NCBI GenBank assembly: GCA_946480245.1
Contig: CAMLIZ010000087.1
Span: 1-18,546 of the forward strand
Reading direction: 5' to 3'
Origin: an uncultured Pseudomonadota bacterium
GTDB lineage: Bacteria > Pseudomonadota > Gammaproteobacteria > Burkholderiales > Burkholderiaceae
Length of the DNA: 18,546 bases
Numbering within the stretch: position 1 is the first letter of the stretch; each line of letters starts with the position of its first letter. A program made the position numbers and the translations under genes. Below are positions 13,628 through 18,546 of this stretch, piece after piece. The notes under the pieces were generated by a model. The model was not told the DNA's origin and searched no databases. It saw only the letters and a list, made by a program, of their open reading frames with translations.

Positions 13628-16168
13628 ATGGATGCTCTTCGCATGTCGATACCGCGCATGGCTTTGGCGCAGACGCTGCGCGATTTGCGCGCCGGTGAGC
13701 TGCGCCTGCTGGTGCTGGCCGTAGTGCTGGCGGTGGCGGCGCTCAGCGCGGTGGGCTTCTTTGCCGACAGGCTGAAGGCCGGCCTCACGCGTGATGCGCG
13801 CCAGCTTCTGGGCGGCGACGCCTTGGTGGCCAGCGACCAGCCGCTGCCGCAGGCCTTTGTCGACAAGGCGGTGCGCCAGGGCTTGCGCACCGCCACCAGC
13901 GCGGGCTTTCCGAGCATGGGGCGCGCGCCCGACAGCAAGGGCGGCGCCGCGCGCCTGGTGGCGGTGAAGGCGGTGAGCGACAACTACCCCCTGCGCGGCC
14001 GGATGCAGATCCGCCCGACGCTGCAGGCCCCGGCGCAGGCCGCCGTGGGTGCACCGGCGCGCGGCAGCGTGTGGGTGGATGCCGGCGTGCTGGAGGCGCT
14101 GCAATTGCAGCCGGGCGACCCGCTGCTGCTGGGCGATGCGCAGCTGCGCATCGCCGCGGTGATCGCGCTGGAGCCGAACCGCGGCGTCGGCTTCTCGGCC
14201 TTCGCGCCGCGCGTGCTGCTCAACGAGGCCGACCTGCCCGCCACCGGCCTGGTGCAGCCGGCCAGCCGCGTGAGCTACCAGTTGCTGGTGGCCTCGCCCG
14301 CGGGTGACGACGCGCGCGTCAACGCCTTCGTGCAGTGGGCCGAGCAGCGCATCGCCAGCGCCGGGCTGCGCGGCATGCAGGTGCAGAGCTTCGAGCAGGG
14401 CCGCCCCGAGATGCGGCAGACGCTGGACCGCGCCTACAAGTTCCTCAACCTCGTGGCGCTGCTGGCCGCGCTGCTGGCGGCAGTGGCGGTGGGCATTGCC
14501 GCGCGCGACTTTGCCGATCGCCATCTCGACGATTGCGCGGTGCTGCGCGTGCTGGGCGCGCCGCAGCGTGCAATCGCCGGCATCTACCTGCTCGAGTTCG
14601 GCAGCATCGGCGTGCTGGCCAGCGCGCTCGGCGTGGCGCTCGGCTTTGCGGTGCACTACGGCTTCGTGTGGCTGCTGGCCGGCCTGGTGGAGACACAGCT
14701 GCCGCTGCCCGGGCCGGCGCCGGCGCTGTTCGGCTTGGGCGTGGGGCTCACGCTGCTGCTCGGCTTCGGGCTGCCGCCGGTGCTGCAGCTGGCACGCGTG
14801 CCGCCTCTGCGCGTGATGCGGCGCGACGTGGGCGCGCCCAAAGCGGCGTCGCTGGTGGTGCTGGTGGCAGGCGCCATCGGCTTTGCGGCGCTGCTGCTCG
14901 CGGTGGCGTCCGACCTCAAGCTGGGCCTGATCACGGTGGGTGGCTTTGCCGGCGCGATGCTGGCGTTCGCATTGCTGTCGTGGGGGGCGGTGCACCTGCT
15001 GCGGCGCACGGTGCCCGAGGCGCGGGCGCCGCGCTGGCTGGTGCTCGCCACGCGGCAGATCGCGGCGCGCCCGGCGTTCGCGGTGCTGCAGGTGTCGGCG
15101 CTGGCGATCGGGCTGCTGGCGCTGGTGCTGCTGGTGCTGCTGCGCACCGACCTGATCGACAGCTGGCGCCAGGCCACGCCGGCCGATGCGCCCAACCGCT
15201 TCGTCATCAACATCCAGCCGGACCAGGGCGCGGCGTTCCAGCACGCGCTGCAACGCGCGGGCGTGCAGCGCTACGACTGGTACCCAATGATCCGCGGCCG
15301 CTTGATCGCGGTGAACGGCAAGCCGGTGACGCCGGCCTCGTATGCCGACGACCGCGCACGGCGCCTGGTGGACCGCGAGTTCAACCTGAGCCACAGCGCC
15401 ACGCCGCCGCCGCACAACCAGATCGTCGCCGGCCGCTGGCTACCCGACGCGCCGGACGCGCTGAGCGTGGAGCAGGGCCTGGCCGAGACGCTGGGCCTGA
15501 AGCTGGGCGACCGCCTGCGCTTCGACATCGGCGGCCAGCTGCGCGAAGGCCGCATCGCCAACCTGCGCAAGGTGGACTGGAGCTCGATGCGCGTCAACTT
15601 CTTCGTCATGTTCCAGCAGGCGGACATGCCTGACCTGCCGCTGACCTACATCACGGCGTTCCGGGCGCCGCCGCGGGCCGGCTTCGACAACGCCCTGTCG
15701 CGCGAATTCCCGAACATCACCGACGTGGACGTATCGGCCACGCTGGCCCAGGTGCAGGCGGTGATGGACCAGGTGATCCGTGCGGTGGAGTACCTGTTCG
15801 GCTTCACGCTGGCCGCCGGCATGGTGGTGCTGTTCGCCGCGGTGGTGGCCACGCGCGAAGCGCGGGCGCGCGAGTTCGCGGTGATGCGCGCGCTCGGCGC
15901 CAGCGGCCGGCTGCTGCAGCAGGTGCAGCGCGCCGAGCTGGCCGGCGTGGGTGCACTGGCCGGGCTGCTGGCCTCGGTGGCTGCGGTGGGCGTGGGCTGG
16001 GCGCTGGCGCGGTATGCGTTCGAGTTCGAATGGCGCGCCTCGCCCTGGGTGCCGCTGGCGGGCATGGCCGCGGGCGCACTGCTGGCCTGGCTGGCGGGCT
16101 ACTGGGCGCTGGCCGGCGTGCTGCGCCGGCCGGTGGTGCAGACGCTGCGGCAGGCCGGCGAGGGCTGA
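13628..16168 (+). CDS. Large FtsX-domain ABC transporter permease (YbbP-like)
   Basis: An inner-membrane permease of about 846 residues. It has an N-terminal helix (LRLLVLAVVLAVAALSAVGF), then a long extracytoplasmic region. Next come a first FtsX-type block near 270-390 (FLNLVALLAALLAAVAVGIA, then VLRVLGAPQRAI), further helices, a second periplasmic region, and a C-terminal FtsX block (VLFAAVVATREARAREFAVMRALGASGR). Size and order match the YbbP family of the macrolide-exporter/LolCE superfamily, thought to move hydrophobic substrates out of the membrane or to act mechanically. YbbP normally works with an ATPase (YbbA), but no ATP-binding gene is in this window. Starts are possible at GTG 13613, ATG 13628 and ATG 13643; none has a clear ribosome site. 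It begins about 65 bases after the MFS gene and ends 18 bases from the convergent response regulator. Confidence 0.9.
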   Translation: MDALRMSIPRMALAQTLRDLRAGELRLLVLAVVLAVAALSAVGFFADRLKAGLTRDARQLLGGDALVASDQPLPQAFVDKAVRQGLRTATSAGFPSMGRAPDSKGGAARLVAVKAVSDNYPLRGRMQIRPTLQAPAQAAVGAPARGSVWVDAGVLEALQLQPGDPLLLGDAQLRIAAVIALEPNRGVGFSAFAPRVLLNEADLPATGLVQPASRVSYQLLVASPAGDDARVNAFVQWAEQRIASAGLRGMQVQSFEQGRPEMRQTLDRAYKFLNLVALLAALLAAVAVGIAARDFADRHLDDCAVLRVLGAPQRAIAGIYLLEFGSIGVLASALGVALGFAVHYGFVWLLAGLVETQLPLPGPAPALFGLGVGLTLLLGFGLPPVLQLARVPPLRVMRRDVGAPKAASLVVLVAGAIGFAALLLAVASDLKLGLITVGGFAGAMLAFALLSWGAVHLLRRTVPEARAPRWLVLATRQIAARPAFAVLQVSALAIGLLALVLLVLLRTDLIDSWRQATPADAPNRFVINIQPDQGAAFQHALQRAGVQRYDWYPMIRGRLIAVNGKPVTPASYADDRARRLVDREFNLSHSATPPPHNQIVAGRWLPDAPDALSVEQGLAETLGLKLGDRLRFDIGGQLREGRIANLRKVDWSSMRVNFFVMFQQADMPDLPLTYITAFRAPPRAGFDNALSREFPNITDVDVSATLAQVQAVMDQVIRAVEYLFGFTLAAGMVVLFAAVVATREARAREFAVMRALGASGRLLQQVQRAELAGVGALAGLLASVAAVGVGWALARYAFEFEWRASPWVPLAGMAAGALLAWLAGYWALAGVLRRPVVQTLRQAGEG

Positions 16169-16186
16169 CGGCCGACCTGGGCCCGT

Positions 16187-16900
16187 TCAACGATCGGGCG
16201 ACACCAGCCCCATGCGCACGGCATACAGCACCAGCCGCGGCAGGTCGCGGATGTTCAGGCGCTCCATGATCTGCGCGCGGTGCGTCTCCACGGTCTTGGC
16301 GCTCAGGCCCAGCTCGAACGCGATCTCCTTCGTGCTCTTGCCGGAGGCGAGCAGCTTCAGGATCTCCACCTGCCGCGGCGTGAGGGGCACCGCGTGCGGC
16401 TGCACCTGCGGAGGCGCCGGCGCCGCCGCCGCCGCGGTGGCGGTGGCGGTGGCCGAGGCGATGGCGCGCTCCACCACGGTGGACGACACCGCCGGGCTCA
16501 GGTACTGCCGGCCCGCCCACAGCGCGTCCAGCGCCAGCGTGAGCTCCACCGCGGCCGCGTCCTTCAGCAGGTAGCCGTCGGCACCGGCGCGCAGCGCGCG
16601 CATCACGAAGTCGCCGCTGTCGTACATCGACAGCATCAGCACGCGGGTCTGCGCACTGGCCTGCTTGATGCGCGGCAGCGCGTCGATGCCGTTGAGCCGC
16701 GGCATCGTGATGTCCAGCACCATCAGCGCCGGCTGCAGCTGCTGCGCCAGCGCCACCGCCTGCTCGCCGTCGTCGGCCTCGCCGATCACGCGGTAGTCGT
16801 CGTAGTCGTCGATCAGGCTGCGCAGCCCGGCGCGCACCAGCTGGTGGTCGTCCGCCAACACCACGGTGCGGCGTGCCGCCACCTCACTGTTCACTTCCAT
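16187..16900 (-). CDS. NarL/LuxR-type response regulator
   Basis: A 237-residue two-component regulator. The receiver domain (about 11-130) has the acidic pair Asp17/Asp18, phosphoacceptor Asp63 (VLDITMP), Ser91 and Lys113. An Ala/Thr/Pro-rich linker (about 148-170) leads to a LuxR-type helix-turn-helix (about 172-232: PLTPRQVEILKLLASGKSTK, then EIAFELGLSAKTVETHRAQI). It is a DNA-binding transcription factor activated by phosphorylation. The start ATG at 16900 overlaps the end of the sensor kinase gene by 10 bases, so the two are translationally coupled partners. The same frame stays open to 18286, but that part is antisense-like noise over the kinase gene. The targets are not visible; it is not next to an obvious output gene. 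Confidence 0.95.
   Translation of the reverse strand: MEVNSEVAARRTVVLADDHQLVRAGLRSLIDDYDDYRVIGEADDGEQAVALAQQLQPALMVLDITMPRLNGIDALPRIKQASAQTRVLMLSMYDSGDFVMRALRAGADGYLLKDAAAVELTLALDALWAGRQYLSPAVSSTVVERAIASATATATAAAAAPAPPQVQPHAVPLTPRQVEILKLLASGKSTKEIAFELGLSAKTVETHRAQIMERLNIRDLPRLVLYAVRMGLVSPDR
16421..16452. repeat. Short GCC / CGGTGG simple repeat inside the regulator linker
   Basis: A run of CCG/GCC triplets followed by three perfect CGGTGG hexamers (16435-16452) encodes the Ala/Thr-rich linker between receiver and DNA-binding domains of the response regulator. Units are multiples of three, so length change would keep the frame. Confidence 0.6.
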
Positions 16901-18210
16901 GGCAGCACGGCCGCAACGCGCGTGCCCGCACCGGGCAGCGAATCCACGATGAACTCGCCGCCGAGCAGGCGGGCGCGCTCCTTCATGCCGAGCAGCCCGA
17001 GACTGGGGTGCTCCGTGCTGCGCTGGCGCACGCGCTCGGGATGAAAGCCCCCGCCGTCGTCCACCACTTCCACCTGCAAGGCACTCGGAGTGCCGGTCAC
17101 ATGCACGGCCACGCGTTGCGGACGGCCGTGGCGCAAGGCGTTGGACAGCGACTCCTGCACGATGCGGTAGGCCGCAATCGCCAGGTCCGGGTGCATCTGC
17201 GCCGGCAGGGCCGCGGCCAGCAGGTCCATCGGCAGGTCGTGCAGCTGGCGCAGCTCGCCGATGTGCCAGCGCAGCGCGGCCTCCAAGCCCAGCGTTTCCA
17301 GCTGCGGCGGATGCAGCATCAGCGACAGCGAGCGCACCCGGCCCAGCGTGCGCTCGGTGAGCTGCCCGGCGGCGCCCAGCAGCTCGTTCATCTCCGGCGC
17401 CGTGGAGCGGCGCTGCAGCTTGGCGAACTGCACGCGGATCGCGCTCAGGCACTGGCCGATCTCGTCGTGCAGCTCGCGCGCGATGCTGCGGCGTTCGCGC
17501 TCCTGTGCGTCCATGAGGCGATGCGACAGCGCCGCCATCTCCTCGCCCGCCCGTTCGGCCGCGCGCTGTGCGCGCAGCAGATGGCCCATGTCGCGCACGA
17601 TGTGCAGCACGGCCGGTCGATCGTGCCAGTGCGCCACGCTCAGGCCCTCGGCGGCCTCGATGGTCACGCCGTCCAGCCGGATCATGGTGCGCGGAAGAAA
17701 GGCGACGTCGCGCAGGCCCTGCGCCAGCGCTTCGTGCATGCGGTGCTGCGCGGCGTCGCGGTACTGCGGCGCCAGGCAGTCGAGCACCGGGCGTCCGAGC
17801 AGCGCGGCCTCGTCCGGCGCGCCGAAGAGCTCGACCGCAGCGCGGTTGGCCTGCACCAACACGCCATCCTGGCTGATGAGCATGGCTTCGGGCAGCATCC
17901 TGAGCAGCTGCCGCAGGTGGTCTGCCGTGCGCTGCGCCGCCGCCTCTGAGGCACGTGCCGCATGGATCGCATCGCGCAGCCGGCACACCATGGCGCGCAG
18001 CAGGGTGAACAGCAGTGCGCCCGTGCACAGCAGGAACGCCAACTCGCTGACGACCAGCGCCGCCTGCCGATGCTGCAGTTGCACCTGCGATTGGATCCAC
18101 CAGTTGGCCAGCTGCAGCGGCAACAGGCTGGCGAGCAGGTACAGCGCAGTCACCTGCAGCGGGCGCAGCCGGGGCAGGCACGGAGCGGAGGGCAGCGACT
18201 GCAGGAACAT
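16891..18210 (-). CDS. Membrane sensor histidine kinase (NarX-like, HisKA_3)
   Basis: A 439-residue kinase counted from ATG 18210. Two membrane helices lie near residues 20-37 and 53-75 with only a short loop between them, so there is no real periplasmic sensor domain. A PAS-like domain (about 99-212; PEAMLISQDGVLVQANRAAV) follows, then the HisKA_3 dimerisation domain with the phosphoacceptor at His248 (RRSIARELHDEIGQ). The ATPase domain has the N box (ESLSNALRHG), G1 (VDDGGGF) and G2 (SLGLLGMKERA). The signal is therefore probably sensed in the membrane or by the PAS domain. A GTG at 18264 could extend the protein by 18 residues, but it lies only 5 bases from the terminator hairpin of the upstream gene, which favours 18210. 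Neither start has a clear ribosome site. The partner is the overlapping response regulator. Confidence 0.93.
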   Translation of the reverse strand: MFLQSLPSAPCLPRLRPLQVTALYLLASLLPLQLANWWIQSQVQLQHRQAALVVSELAFLLCTGALLFTLLRAMVCRLRDAIHAARASEAAAQRTADHLRQLLRMLPEAMLISQDGVLVQANRAAVELFGAPDEAALLGRPVLDCLAPQYRDAAQHRMHEALAQGLRDVAFLPRTMIRLDGVTIEAAEGLSVAHWHDRPAVLHIVRDMGHLLRAQRAAERAGEEMAALSHRLMDAQERERRSIARELHDEIGQCLSAIRVQFAKLQRRSTAPEMNELLGAAGQLTERTLGRVRSLSLMLHPPQLETLGLEAALRWHIGELRQLHDLPMDLLAAALPAQMHPDLAIAAYRIVQESLSNALRHGRPQRVAVHVTGTPSALQVEVVDDGGGFHPERVRQRSTEHPSLGLLGMKERARLLGGEFIVDSLPGAGTRVAAVLPWK

Positions 18211-18268
18211 CGAGGCAGGGCCGGTGGATGGCACACCAGTGTGCGGCCAGACGCTGGCACACACTCGC

Positions 18269-18298
18269 CGAAAAGCGCGCCTGCACGCGCGCTTTTCG
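18269..18298 (-). terminator. Terminator of the chemotaxis receptor gene
   Basis: A perfect 12-base inverted repeat, CGAAAAGCGCGC and GCGCGCTTTTCG, with a 6-base loop begins 6 bases after the receptor stop codon. The arm read last ends in TTTTCG on either strand, so the hairpin is symmetrical. Its position shows that it ends transcription of the minus-strand receptor gene and isolates the kinase gene. Confidence 0.85.
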
Positions 18299-18304
18299 CT
18301 CGGC

Positions 18305-18546
18305 TTACGCGAGCGCGTGCTGCAGGCGGAACGTGGCCACCACGCCGGCCAGCTTGTGCGCCTGGTCCTTCAGGCTCTCGGCGGCGGCCGCGCTCTGCTC
18401 CACCAGCGACGCGTTCTGCTGCGTCATCTGGTCGAGCTGGGTCACGGCGGTGTTCACCTGGCCGATGCCGCTGCTCTGCTCGGCGCTGGCTGCGGTGATC
18501 TCGCCGATGATGTCGGTCACGCGCTGCACGCTGGCGACGATCTCGG
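18305..18546 (-). CDS. Methyl-accepting chemotaxis protein, C-terminal part (partial)
   Basis: The last 80 codons of a chemoreceptor whose rest lies beyond the window edge; the frame is open to base 18546. It contains the second methylation helix with [39 protein letters not shown] and [11 protein letters not shown], the standard coiled-coil pattern of Tsr/Tar-type receptors, including the SLVE(Q/E)SAAAAESL methylation site. It ends in a short tail ([10 protein letters not shown]) without a CheR-binding NWETF-type pentapeptide. It signals to CheA/CheW at the membrane. The ligand domain is not in view. Confidence 0.95.
   Translation of the reverse strand, partial: EIVASVQRVTDIIGEITAASAEQSSGIGQVNTAVTQLDQMTQQNASLVEQSAAAAESLKDQAHKLAGVVATFRLQHALA

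Noticed and set aside
11447..15415. Open frame of 1322 codons on the minus strand
   Set aside because: It lies antisense to the AhpD-family, MFS and FtsX permease genes, all of clear homology. The product is a His/Arg/Gln-rich low-complexity sequence with no domain, as expected from the third-codon GC bias of the opposite strand.
16901..18286. Upstream 460-codon extension of the response regulator frame
   Set aside because: The receiver domain starts right after the ATG at 16900, and the extension overlaps the sensor kinase gene in another frame with no homology.

Overview
This window is a piece of a GC-rich proteobacterial chromosome. The protein families and their style suggest an aquatic or soil betaproteobacterium of the order Burkholderiales. 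That is an inference from homology remembered without a search, not a computed assignment. Nearly every base is coding, and several large open frames lie antisense to real genes because of the high GC.

Layout. (1) 1-1331: the last 16 codons of an unidentified plus-strand gene, converging on a D-alanyl-D-alanine carboxypeptidase (PBP5/6 type). (2) 1449-6234: a compact minus-strand chromate-resistance operon, read right to left. It holds a sigma70-like promoter with an overlapping palindrome, chrB (chromate-sensing regulator), chrA (chromate efflux), an Fe/Mn superoxide dismutase fused to a rhodanese domain, a strongly shortened DUF1259 (ChrL/LppY-LpqO-like) protein, and a DMT/EamA exporter with a 62-residue tail holding 23 histidines. 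(3) 6429-6870: a decayed IS110-family transposase. (4) 6972-9842: a large lipoprotein with Ig-like modules and about twelve NHL-type repeats. (5) 10031-10504: an inositol-monophosphatase-family gene that has lost its C-terminal 40 percent. (6) 10554-13561: a LysR regulator divergent from an AhpD/carboxymuconolactone-decarboxylase-family protein and an MFS transporter. (7) 13628-16168: a large FtsX-type ABC permease without a visible ATPase. (8) 16187-18210: an overlapping NarX/NarL-like sensor kinase and response regulator pair. (9) 18269-18546: a strong terminator and the end of a chemotaxis receptor.

How it works together. The chr operon can be read as one defence unit: ChrB senses chromate and controls the promoter, ChrA expels chromate, and the SOD-rhodanese protein handles the oxidative and sulfur-thiol damage of Cr(VI) reduction. 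The two distal proteins (half-DUF1259 and His-tailed exporter) have no firm role and are the most interesting part of the window. The transposase remnant on one side and the broken phosphatase gene further on suggest that 6.4-10.0 kb has been rearranged by insertion and deletion. The LysR/AhpD/MFS set looks like a small inducible stress or efflux module, and the kinase-regulator pair is a typical stand-alone two-component system.
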